The position numbers were made by a program, and so were the translations under genes. The notes under the pieces were generated by a model. That model saw only the letters and a list, made by a program, of their open reading frames with translations. It was not told where the DNA came from and did no database searches. Of a stretch of DNA of 43,903 nucleotides, positions 10,291 through 21,042 are shown in pieces (position 1 is the stretch's first letter; each line of letters starts with the position of its first letter). Origin of the DNA: Poronia punctata (taxonomy: Eukaryota > Ascomycota > Sordariomycetes > Xylariales > Xylariaceae); the NCBI GenBank assembly GCA_022579005.1, contig MU401725.1, positions 1 through 43,903 on the forward strand, given 5' to 3'.

Positions 10291-13200
10291 TCTGATAGCC
10301 CGACGGCGACGGAAGTGGAAATAGCAAAGGACGGTAGGAAGCAATCGGGCGTTCTGGGCCAGTTACCCAAATTCCTCGAAGCCCGCCAGCTTCGTATGTC
10401 GATCGAGTTGGAGGCTGGGAGACTTGGACTATGGACTCAAAACAGTCGATCACCAGAGTCGATCGAGTGTCAGTTTACTAGTATTCGAGCTTCGTAACCA
10501 TGAAATAAGGGACAGTTCCTAGAGCAAGAAAGCTGCCGTATCGCATAATAGTCAGGTTCGGTAGATGACTACATGTGCGTGTAGGTCTGAGGATTCCTCA
10601 CAAGACAAGATAGTTCCGTTCCAGCCGCTTTGTCAGGTTGTTCACCTGGGATGGCAAGACTGATTGGATGCGACCGGGGGGGTCGGGGGGTGTTCGCGAC
10701 CAGGTAATTTATACAGTATTAACGGGTATCGGAACTTGGAAGTTGCGTACCAGGATGTTAGCCATGCAGGTGGGTGCAGTGGCAGTAGGTACAGTATCTA
10801 CCTACCTAACCTACCTAACCTACACGTTCTTGACCAGGACGATCCAGGAACAGTCCGAGAGACGATCTGTATAAATCGGGTCCTCCTGCTGGTCAAGTTT
10901 GCAGTCTGTACCGGCAAATTTCCACATGTCTCTCCGACTGCACAAGATTACAAGGTGAAATCTGGCTCGCCTATCTACCTAGTCTACACGTACAGGTACT
11001 TACACTTTTGGTGAACTATCACTTAAACATCTCTGAGCACTTGCCAAAACGATGTTTCTACTAACTCTACAGGGTCCCTATATCTATGACCGGAGCCGTG
11101 GTTACTACCTTCTATCTTGGGTAGTCTGGTGGCCTCACTAATAGCGCTTGATCTTTGATCTACCGGTTTTGCGGATGCATTGATAGAGGAGAAGACTCGT
11201 TCGTTTGAGGACTGGTTATTGAAGATCATATCATAACTTACCAAGGTTGGTGTGTCTAGCCCAAACATAATTATACAATAATAAAAGCAGCAGGTCCCGT
11301 AAAAGAATTTGAAGGAATTCGTTGACTTACGATAATAGATGAGGGCATCATCTCCTCACCTCGGCATTATAGCGCCCCATCACCAACAAGGTGCACCATG
11401 TCCAAATCGTTCAACATCAACATCCCGTTCAATCGGCCCAATGTTTGATCGGGGCAAGTCATCTAATCTAACCTAGCACGCTTTCTCGCGGACCTGCAAG
11501 CATCATAGTGTCATGAAGAAACAGGCAAGAGGTAGGTACACAGTACTCGTAGGGTTCGAGAGGGGAACCTTCCAGCCCCGGGAAAGTTCTGTGAAGGTTC
11601 TGCGCACCAAGGGTTCCGTCCAATATTGGCGCTCCACCATACCCACACACACACACGCCCACACATGGCCCACCTACCTTCAACTGTCTACCCTCGACCT
11701 GTTCGATGTTCCAGTGCAAATGGGGATGAGTCGACACGGAGGGCGGAAATATTGCCATCCCAAATACAATCCAGAACGGCATCCGGTGTGGCGGTTAGAA
11801 CTTATATGATGAGCCAGAACTGAATAATCCCTCAAGCGGTCTCAAAATCCTACCGTTCCCACACATCGTGTAACCTTTTTTGCAACCTATTACGGGTTGT
11901 AGATAGCTCAGCTAGAACTCATTACATGGGTGTGTACGAGTACTCGTAGGAATATGCCATGTATGCAGCTCGAAAAGATAACTAACCTATCCTAGGTAGG
12001 TATCGAGAAAGAAACTTGAACGAACTGAGCAGTTTGGTTTACAGCCCACACATCCCAGAGTAGATACTCGCAGGTCAAGTCCGACAGCAAAACTACGAGT
12101 ATTAAAGACGGGGGAGGGGAGTCTTACAGATAGGTATTACACTTGGCGACGTTCCCCGGAATATTTCTATACTTAGCGTGGGCACGAAGAGCCGGCGAAG
12201 ACGCCGTATCGCCCATGGTCTCTGGCGTCGGGTGTAAAGTGTGCTACATGAATATGAGAATGACATGGCCTTAGTAAATTAATGTAAGGACCCTGCACCT
12301 AGTATTGTTCTTGGGGTACCATTGGCATTGACCATAGACCCCAGCCGGTTAAAATTCTCGTGTGTCCCGGTCCTATCACAGGCCAGGTTCTTGACATGCT
12401 GGGCTGCTTGGATAATCCACTGTCATGAAAAGTAAGCAGGGGGGTGGACAAGTTGGTTCTCTGCTCTGGATCCAACACATGATGAATTCCTTCGATGTAG
12501 GCTTGATGCTATGTTAGAAGGTCGTATATATGACAACATAACAAAAAGTGCAAGAGTGAAACACTCTTAAGGTTAATAGGTAAGCTTAAATTAGGTACCC
12601 GGCGGGTAGCAGTGTGGCCGGCTTAGTATCTTTTAACCTCTGCAGCGACGAATAAGTGACAGACAGAACATCTACTGTAATGTAACAGATATACCTAATA
12701 TCCACTAGTCTAGAGCACGAGTAAATTAATCCTAGCTGGAACAGCGACGCTCAGATCTGAATCCAAAGGAGGAGGGGCTGCTTACCTAGAATAGCTCACG
12801 ATGCCGGCAGGTCGCCGTTTGTAGCTGCCGGGGTGGGGACTAGATTAAGCAGTCACGCAGTCTAGGCTCAGCGTGCATATGATTCAAGATGACAGATGTA
12901 ATACCTAGTGATTTTGGGTTAGGAAGGAATGTGAAGCAAGATCGAAACCACAAAACTATAAAACCAAAAGAATATTTACAAGCGCAAGATATATCTTTGA
13001 TCTTGTATGTGCCCCGAGATCATACTAACCTAACCTAGGCCAATGGGCGAAAGGTCCTGTTCTGGATTCCCGGGCTGGTAGAGATGGACAAGCACGATGG
13101 ATGTGTGAGGATGGTGCAACTTACCTAAGGTACCTAGGTTGACCAAGACTCTTTTCGGTTATGGAATCATGATTCATATCACTAGGTATCAAATCCATTC

Positions 13201-14287
13201 AAGGCGATGGCTGAGAGAGATGTAGGTAAGGGAGGGCTGTAACAATAGCTAGGGAGGCGCACATCCATCCCTCCAGATTGTGCGTTGCTCAGTGTCGTGG
13301 TTTCTACGTCAATTTGGAAAATGACCATGGTAGAAGAGGAAGACCATCATAGACAGGGTTCACAAGTCGCCTTATTTCGTACTTATTACCTTGATAAATG
13401 TAACCTGGTTAGAATCTGCATGAGATTTGCAGCTTGTTGTTTCGTTTTTATATTTTGGATGCAGGCATGACATAGGATAGACGTCTGACAGCTTGGATTT
13501 ATCTACACTTGGATACAGCTTTAATACAATCCCATGTGAAATTATATAATACCTCACCAAAAATAGGACGGAATCGGTTTCCTTCGAGTTATTTACATGT
13601 ATGTCGGTCCCCTCTACGGCATTTCTAGTGGTAATATCTAAAATAATGTGTACGGCTCCTATTTCGAGAGCGACCGATAAACATAAACTGTCCAGCAACA
13701 GGGTTGATTTATGGATGCACACTGCAGTTTGTTGTCGCAGTCCAGTCATAGACGCATGCCGTATTTAAGAATTGATTCAACATGACGGCATGCCTATTCC
13801 ATGTGCGCCTTCCAGGATAGGTGAGCATCCTATCAGCCCTCTATTTCATCTTTTTGCGTTTGCGAGTATGTACGAGTAGGAGGAAGTACCTAATAATGTG
13901 TGCAAGCCTGCCAAGGTACCTACCTAAGGTAATAAAACCGAAGAAAGTCATATCCTACGACGTACCTACTTTAATTTACCACCTGCCAGGATACCTGGAT
14001 GTTGATGTGCACCTTCTCCAAACTCGGAACCGCCTTCCTCAGCTTATCTGGTACTGGATATGTATGACATTGCTGACTTCGCCAGAATACTGGCTAAATA
14101 CTTACATAAAGTAGACAAATGCCGACAGTCCCGCAGCTCGGTCTCACACTTCCAAAATTATCAAGTCTCTCAACCTTGTAAATCACATGGAAACTGCATA
14201 TGATCGATCGATATTCAATCAACACAGTATTATTAAATTGAAAAACAACCCCAACATTGCCGATGGAGTAACCTTGCTTGAGCTTTC
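10291..14287. other. 4-kb gene-free stretch rich in short repeats
   Basis: I see no supported gene on either strand. The stretch carries a tandem run of CTACCTAACC-type units at 10798-10823 and many TAGGTA/TACCTA sites. TACTCGTA-type octamers occur at 11544, 11935, 11941, 12094 and 13871. A (CA)n-like tract is at about 11643-11662. Open frames of up to 125 codons (for example 13372-13749, -) have no recognisable protein character. Confidence 0.6.
11935..11948. repeat. 14-bp perfect palindrome from two fused octamers
   Basis: TACGAGTACTCGTA is its own reverse complement. It consists of two overlapping copies, in opposite orientation, of the octamer TACTCGTA that recurs throughout the intergenic DNA of this window. 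A symmetric site like this is what a dimeric DNA-binding protein could recognise, but that is inference. Confidence 0.85.
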
Positions 14288-15921
14288 GTGATAATGGTTA
14301 TCAAGTGGTTTACGGCCTGTCAAGAAGGCACTCAGACGCAGGGGAGCCTCAGTGACACCTTTGATGATGCGACTGGCAGGTGTCGGGACAAAGAAGAGGT
14401 GCTACGACCGGACGGGCGTCATCGTGCCACAGCACCTTACAAGACCATCCAGCCTAACCCGGCCCGGCATATACTGTCCGAGACAGTGCCCTTGGCCAAT
14501 GTGCCGTTTGGAAAGGCTATGAAGGAGGCACACTTTAGCTTTGCGGCGTCTTACGTGCCCCTCAATCATGGCTCGTTCGGCGCGTTCCCAGACCATGTGC
14601 GCAAGTATCAACTGCTTGTGCAGACCGAGACCGAAGCGAGGCCCGATACCTTCATCCGCTCCACCTACCCTGGACTCTTGCTTCAGGCGAGACGGGCTGT
14701 AGCACCACTCCTGGGAGCCGATACTGAAGAAGTCGTCTTCGTGCCTAATGCGCTCACGGGCATCAACACGGTCCTTAGAAATCTGACCTATGCAGAAGGC
14801 GATGTCATATTGTATTTTGATACTATATATGGCGGTTGTCTCAAAACTATCCAGTCGCTCGAGGAGACGACCCCCGTACGGGCCTATAGTATCGATTTGG
14901 TCTATCCCGTTGAAGACGCCGACATCATTCGTAAAGTGGAAGATGCGCTCTATACGCTCGGACAGCAGGGGAAACGGGTTGCCCTGGCCATGTTCGACAC
15001 CGTGCTCACATTCCCCGGTGTCCGTTTCCCCTGGGAATTGCTGGTACAACTCTACAGAGAGAAGGGCATCATGACCTGCATCGATGCCGCCCATGGCATA
15101 GGCCATATCGACCTGACTCACCTCGCTCGGGCTGGCCCGGATTTTGTCATTAGCAACTGCTACAAGTGAGCTTCTTTCCTTTCCTCTTCTCCCAATATGA
15201 CGGATGGCTCGTTCAGCGGCTGAGACGGTTTGTTAGGTGGCTCTTCGTCCCTCGTGGTTGCACCGTGCTCTATGTGCCTAAGCGTAACCAACACTTGATC
15301 AAGACATCATATCCGACACACGGTAGGTACTTGTCTGAAGCAGATAGAAGAAACATGTCCCCTTCTCAGTATTTCGGTAGTCTCTTCGAACAGGTATCAA
15401 CAATAGATACTTCGCCTTACCTCTGCGTGTTAGAGGCTTTGAGGTTTAGGGACGAGGTATGCGGCGGTGAAGCGCAGATACGGTCTTTTTGTACATCACT
15501 CGCAAAACTAGGAGGCGAGCTGATGGCATACCTCATGGGGACGGAGGTCCTTCAAACCAAAGGAGGCACGTCGCAGGAATGTTGTTTCACCAATGTGAAG
15601 CTCCCACTCGACGTCGTCCAGAGCTCGGACGAGGGCGGAGTCGGAGTCGGTCCAGGCTGGAACACGGGCATTCTACCCGAAGAAGCCGATGCAGTGGCTT
15701 ATTGGATAACGGAGAGGAGCGTGCGTGAGTTGGACTCGTATATAGCAGTCAGGTACTACGCCGGAGGTTTCTGGACTAGGATTTCAGGCCAAATCTACCT
15801 GGAGCGTGCAGACTTCGCATGGGCGGCGGGGGCGTTGATAGAGTTGTGTGGCCGCGCACAACGAGGCGACTGGAAAGTGGGGGCGGACACAGCATCTGTT
15901 TCGTGGTCTGACTACAGGTAA
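14288..15921 (+). CDS. PLP-dependent aminotransferase class V-fold protein (isopenicillin N epimerase-like)
   Basis: Exon 1 is 14288-15165 and exon 2 is 15237-15921. The 71-bp intron (GTGAGC...GTTAG) splits the codon of the PLP-binding lysine (AA|G). The product is about 520 residues. Family motifs in order are PLNHGSFGAFP (about 91-101), FVPNALTGINTVLRNL (about 151-166), the PLP-phenol contact DAAHGIGHIDL (266-276), and SNCYKWLFVPRGCTVLYVP with the Schiff-base Lys293. The substrate is not predictable; members include epimerases and cysteine-desulfurase or lyase-type enzymes. The start is uncertain: the first 65 residues are not family-like, and an ATG at 14294 or one near residue 78 is also possible. 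Exon 2 could hide a further intron near 15323, but removing the obvious candidate breaks the frame. Confidence 0.85.
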
Positions 15922-17320
15922 CCAAGCGTTATTGAACGCCAATGATATGCGTTTGGAAATGCATGTCTCGCATTTTTCGCCTCTCTGCAGCTGAGATCGG
16001 ATTGACATTCAACAGGAACTTGCGGTGACTACTATAGTATCGTCTGATGAGGCTATGACCAAGGTAAGTACTCACGTAACTATCAAACTTAATACGAACC
16101 GATGGCGCACAATGCATCGGCTGAGAGCCCCCGAAGCTATGTCTTGTGGCGGCCCCTCAGCAGTGTGACGCAAGGCCCATGCATTCATTAAAAATCGACC
16201 ATACTTCTATCAAGCTAGGTTAGTACTCTGCTTTTCCTCGTCCTTATGCTGGTACAGCTGTGCTACCTCCTACTGCGTTTATCCAGCTCGGCGACAAACA
16301 AACCAAACAAGCCGACACCATGGTCCCTGGGAAGGGTGAACAACTTCTCCGGACAGCGACTTACATCTTTTCCTTATGCATCAGGTCCATTGATGCCTGA
16401 AGACGGCGGCCTTGGAGACGCTGAAAAAACAGCTTATGCCCCGAGAGCCTCATATTTCTCGGGCAAAGGCGGCTGAAAATGGGCATCGAGTAAGAAGTCG
16501 ACCCTCGGTGGGATGTCTGTCCAAATACTCACCCTCCCCCTCCTGCGTGCCCCATGAATATGCATATATATATGTGCTGGCGGGGGAGGTCGCGCCCTGC
16601 TTTTCAGTACGCCCGACCCAAGGTGAAGAACGACAGTGCTGCTCGAGAGGGGGTTGCATTCGACAGGGATGGAAGTAGGCGATTGGCTTGATGCGAATTG
16701 ATTTGGGTAGAACTGGGGGGGTGGCCAGGCAGCCAACCGCTTTCACCTCCACTTCACGCGAATGGTAGTATATGCAAAGATTGCGGCTGTTGGTCGGCCT
16801 TGCTTGCTCTCGAGGTCTTCCCCCTCGTTCGTCCAATGGATCGCCAACCAGCATGAACATAATTGTTGGTAGTTCTCGCAGACGGCACACATAGAAAATA
16901 GGTGGGCTCTGGGTTTATTCTGATATGCAATTTCTCATCAGGTAGGTACCGAGATAGATAAATAATATGTGTAATGTTTTTCAAAAAAGCGCAATGATGG
17001 TTCTGGGCCCATAGTGGCTGTACGAGTAACCAGACTTTGTTCGGGCTGAAGTAGGTGGGATGAGAAGAAGAGATAAGACAAGGGGAAACGTCTGCAAGTA
17101 TAGAGTTTCTGGGTAGAATAATCACTAGTGTCGTGTCATGTACCAGTAGCCGGGCGACGACGCTCCTTTCCGTAAACCCCAAGCTTCAAGTTCATGGGTG
17201 ACAACAGCCTCCCGGAAAACCAAAGACTTCCCTTTCACGCCAAAAAAAAAGGGAAAGAGAGTTGTACACATAAGACCGATACTCTACTTATCACACCCAC
17301 CCTTTATGCATTCGGATATG

Positions 17321-17341
17321 TATATATATATATATATATAT
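17321..17341. repeat. (TA)n microsatellite
   Basis: About ten TA units in a row are read directly from the sequence, in the leader or promoter region of the hypothetical gene at 17753. Confidence 0.95.
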
Positions 17342-17578
17342 CAAGCCATCTACTTGACGCCGTCGCCCACCCCCGCCCGCTACCAATGTCAGTCAGTTTG
17401 TTTGTGGAAACCACTGCCTCGTTTTCCGCCCCGTAAAGCAACCCAATATATATGTTGTATTTTTTTGACACTTGAGACGGGCGGTATTATCACGGTATTA
17501 GGTACAATAAACTTTTTGCGCCGTCTCTCACTTTTTTATCTTCCTTTCTTCCTTCCATACCTACCTCCCTCCCTTTGG

Positions 17579-17601
17579 CACACACACACACACACACACA
17601 C
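17579..17601. repeat. (CA)n microsatellite
   Basis: About eleven CA units in a row, followed by CGTACACACATACATA. Confidence 0.95.
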
Positions 17602-17666
17602 GTACACACATACATATTTCCAGCCCCCAACTTAGACGCCAGGTCATACAAAACAAAACTTCACCC

Positions 17667-17717
17667 AAGAAGAAGAAGAAGAAGAAGAAGAAGAAGAAGA
17701 AGAAGAAGAAGAAGAAA
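17667..17717. repeat. (GAA)n microsatellite just upstream of a start codon
   Basis: About sixteen AAG/GAA units run to within about 36 bases of the ATG at 17753, so they are probably part of the transcribed leader. Length variation between strains is likely. Confidence 0.95.
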
Positions 17718-17752
17718 GACATAATAAATAAACAAATAAATAATAAATAATA

Positions 17753-18427
17753 ATGGACCCCCGTCTCCCACCCCGCCCAACAACAACAACAACAACAACA
17801 TCCATATACTCATCCAACTCGATCTGGTCGACAACGGAATCCCTCTCGGTAGTATATACCGAAGACCCTTATTGGGGATACGATGACATCCGCGGGGCTG
17901 TCACGCGGAAAATCGATAGATTAGATGACCCGCGCGTTAAAGTCGCCGCGCATATTTTAAGGGGTCCCTTTGCTGCTGCTGTCGGTAGCGGTAAGAAACA
18001 GCCCGGTAAAACAAGAAGGAGGAGGAGGAGGGGGAGTTCTTCGAGTTCAAGTTCAAGTTCGAGTTCGAGTTCGAGTATACGTGGGGGGCCTCCACCTCCG
18101 GGACCACCGATGGGACATTTTCAACAACATCGACAAGGTCCTCCGCAGCAATTTTCCGGTCCGCCTCCTCCTCATGGTCCTATGGCTGGACCACCACCGC
18201 CGCCGATGAATATGCGAATGCCGATGCCGATGTCGATGCCGATGCCGAGACAACAACCGGGTTTTGATGCGGGTTTTATACAGTTAGGTGGTGGTGGTCA
18301 TGGTCAAGGTCAAGGTCCTGCGCAACATCAACAAGGACAACAACAACAACAACAACAACATCATGGTGATGATCCTTGGGCTCGGAATTCTTCTCCTCAT
18401 CATGAAGAAGGGGATGTATATGACTGA
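17753..18427 (+). CDS. Low-complexity hypothetical protein, 224 aa
   Basis: A single exon starts at ATG 17753 in the context ATAATGG. The first 80 residues look like ordered protein and include YTEDPYWGYDDIRGAVTRKI (about 36-55). After that come an Arg6 basic patch and a Ser run of 14 residues, then PPPPGPP-type proline stretches. Repeated Met-Pro steps (MPMPMSMPMP) and a Gln/Gly/His-rich tail ending DPWARNSSPHHEEGDVYD follow. The composition suggests an intrinsically disordered, possibly RNA-binding or scaffold protein, but I recognise no family. There are no membrane helices or signal peptide. The Ser, Gln and Met-Pro tracts arise from trinucleotide or hexanucleotide repeats in the DNA. It is probably real because the N-terminal part is not repetitive and the frame stays open across varied sequence. 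Confidence 0.6.
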   Translation: MDPRLPPRPTTTTTTTSIYSSNSIWSTTESLSVVYTEDPYWGYDDIRGAVTRKIDRLDDPRVKVAAHILRGPFAAAVGSGKKQPGKTRRRRRRGSSSSSSSSSSSSSSIRGGPPPPGPPMGHFQQHRQGPPQQFSGPPPPHGPMAGPPPPPMNMRMPMPMSMPMPRQQPGFDAGFIQLGGGGHGQGQGPAQHQQGQQQQQQQHHGDDPWARNSSPHHEEGDVYD

Positions 18428-21042
18428 ACTGGATACATATAAATTTGTTACTTACTTACGGTATTTGGGGATCATAGAAAGAGAGATGGGGAGATTGACT
18501 GACTGACTGGCTGATGACCTCCCCCCTCCCCTTCTCTATTCTTCTCACCTGGTGCTTGGTGTGTTTTTTTTCCTTTACGATATCATTTGAATTCCTTTCT
18601 CAATCTAAGCGGCGTTTCTGGCGTTTCGAGGTAAGGAGGAAGAGAGGGAAGGAATATCTGTTGAACAGAAAGTTTTTGGAGCCTGGAACTACTTATCTTA
18701 CCATGAGGTCCCTTTCTCTTTTCGCCCCAGTCTCCCTTTCTCGACGAGGAGGGTGTTACCTAGGCACAGGCTTGGATGGTTTCCAATTCATCTTTCAAGG
18801 TAGAGTCTAGATTAGATATCGATTTGAATTGGTACAAATGTATGACGGCCGACTAAGGTACTCACAGTCGACCGATCATCCCACATAAGATACCAACCCC
18901 AATATATATATATAATTTGGTCACTTTCCTGGGTTATAATTGTCACGGTGATCGGTTCTTTCTCCATGGTTGAGGAACTTGGTCTTTCTCACAACCTACA
19001 AGTAAAAGAAAACCTATACTTGGTCTAAGATCGGAGGTAGCAACTAGGTTAGATAGGTTAGAGTTAGATAGATATCACTCTTGCCTGTTATTACGTATAA
19101 TGTACAAAACATCATTCTGATATTTTGGACAAGCGTGATCTCTTCTCTTCTTCCCGGTTTACAAATAAATAAGGGTTGTCTCGTCCCTTGTTTTCTATAA
19201 ACTATCAACTACCACACTCAACTACGAGTAGGTACCACACAATTACGCAAGATAGGATTTTTTTTAATATAGGAATGACTGATCATAATTGTAAATATTT
19301 ATTAATCTTTTAACACCTGGAAATCACCGCAAATTTGCAGCTCACACGTCTTACCACAGACAAGATTGTACTCGTATGTTTAAACAGTTTTTAAGGCCAG
19401 GTTTATGGGGCAAGAAAGGTGTTCAAGATATGCGAGCCTGTCTCGTTAGGGCTTAGCGTGTAGAGCTGGCTAACCTACGATAGTGGAATGTTGTGAACTG
19501 AGAATTTGTGTGGTGCCTGGAAATGAGAAATTGTTCTGTCCTCCTGCCCATCTTGCAGAGTTTTAATACAAATGAGTCACCGCCAGATTCGGGTTGTGGA
19601 TTGCCTGCTCCTCCTCTCAGGTCAACACACGTGAGGTCTACATTGGGATTCTCGATCGGTTATGCGGTATGACCCATTGACCGTTTAATGATGTGACCGT
19701 AGAAAGTACGTTTTGCAGTAAAGACTTCGAGAGCTCGGCTCCATCCCGCCGGCCGCCCTCCCTCCCCCCATAATACATCAGATCGTGGCTGTGGGGTCGT
19801 GGCTGGGGAAACTTTCTAACTTTAGGTAGGTTAGATCCCATAAACATGATGGATTCTGCCTTCCTACTTTTTGTTATGCAAGCGTCAGCATGCTGTACGG
19901 TCGGCTTAAAACTAATGCAAGTGAATAAACTGATACCCGACCTAGCCAAAGAGAACTAAGTTATCATCAAGTTTTACGGGAGGGAGCTATGTACCACGTA
20001 GGTAGTTCATCCAAATGGTCTATCTTGGCGGACTAGGTAAGGTCAGCACTTTAACGATATTGCAGGAGCAGGACCGTATCAAACGGTTGGACAACTATGA
20101 CGATACGAGTAGGTACTACATAAGGGTACAGTCGGCCAAAATGTGACAAAACGCCAGACGGTTGAATGCCAACCACACTTCGGCAGTTTTACCGAACCTA
20201 ATAATCAATGAAAACACGGACTTGGTAGGAGGCAAATTCAGCGGCCGGATGCACTGCCCAGTTGTTACCTGCCCACATGAGGTAATAGCATACAACACTT
20301 ACCTTTTGATTTTGGCATTTACCATACCAGTACGAGTATTCTTGGTGTTCGCAGCCCTGGTCCTGGCATTCCTTGGTATTTTCCTCTACAAGTACGTGCA
20401 TGCCAGACAAGCAACTCTCGTCAAAACTCACACCGCACCAGTCATACCGTGGACCCATGTGATCGAGTAACATCTCGAGCAACGGGTAAAAAGTTTTGAG
20501 GACTCCCAAGATAGGTAACCTAGTCTAATGTGCGCTTACGCAGCTAAGCATGTTTGTTGGTTAGACGATCTTCCAATCTTTCGTGTGTACGCCAATCACC
20601 GCTCAACTCGTCCCTAGTAGAGCAAGGAAAAATGTACCCCTCGGAGTCTTATTGCTGCCTGGTTGCCTCTGGAGCCCGCCGTCCCTTGATTCGGCGGGCA
20701 AATGCCCAGGCTAGACTAATGTGACCGACGTATCCAGACCGCTGAACCAGTCAGCCTTACTTGCCCGCCATGCTGTATAATGTATATAAAAGGCCGTGCA
20801 GCCCTACTGTTCCACCCTTCTACCTACCGGAAGCAACCGAGTATCATCTATTAAGTTGCCGGTAAACTCAGCCCTCGGACTCCTCGTCTGATTCATTGAA
20901 CGCTGTTGATCGGCGCTACTCTACGTCCAAACGTCGAATAGGTTCGCCGGCTAGACTAGCGAGCTACACAACCCTTTTATTGAGTTGGTTCTATTTACAC
21001 CGTCTCCCTCGAAACGAGCGAGTTAGGTTTTAAATTCCGGCC
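18428..21042. other. 2.6-kb gene-free stretch with promoter of the BCS1-like gene
   Basis: No supported gene. TACTCGTA-type octamers occur at 19223, 19369, 20104 and 20331. The right end (about 20750-21042) is GC-richer and contains a TATA-like box, consistent with the promoter and leader of the AAA ATPase gene. A 102-codon frame at 20162-20470 has a hydrophobic stretch but no other support. Confidence 0.55.
20784..20792 (+). promoter_or_regulatory. TATA-like box of the BCS1-like gene
   Basis: TATATAAAAG lies about 260 bases before the ATG at 21043 and is followed by a pyrimidine-rich segment (CCACCCTTCTACC), a common fungal transcription-start context. It is the clearest TATA match near any gene here. 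The leader would be about 200-230 bases. Confidence 0.5.

Larger units (their letters stand above)
15922..17752. other. Gene-free interval with simple repeats and 5' leader
   Basis: No supported gene. The right part (about 17300-17752) probably holds the promoter and leader of the hypothetical gene at 17753. It is dense in simple repeats: (TA)n at 17321-17341, (CA)n at 17579-17601 and (GAA)n at 17667-17717. One TACGAGTA octamer lies at 17021. Confidence 0.55.

Noticed and set aside
10291..10344. Upstream extension of the large membrane protein
   Set aside because: It would need a TTG start; the paired ATG codons at 10290 and 10287 are the better start.
13372..13749. Minus-strand open frame of 125 codons
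   Set aside because: No recognisable domain, unremarkable composition, and it lies in repeat-rich intergenic DNA.
14402..15121. Long minus-strand open frame of 239 codons
   Set aside because: It is the antisense shadow of the class V PLP enzyme exon, whose motifs are clear on the plus strand.
15323..15369. Possible second intron in the PLP enzyme (GTAGGT...CTCAG)
   Set aside because: Removing 47 bp would break the reading frame that continues into the family-like segment TIDTSPYLCVLEALRFR.
17194..17635. Open frames across the simple-repeat leader before 17753
   Set aside because: They consist largely of translated (TA)n and (CA)n repeats and are most likely untranslated leader or promoter.
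20162..20470. Plus-strand open frame of 102 codons with a hydrophobic stretch
   Set aside because: It contains a recurrent intergenic octamer, has no family-like motif, and another open frame covers the opposite strand. The hydrophobic run alone is not enough.
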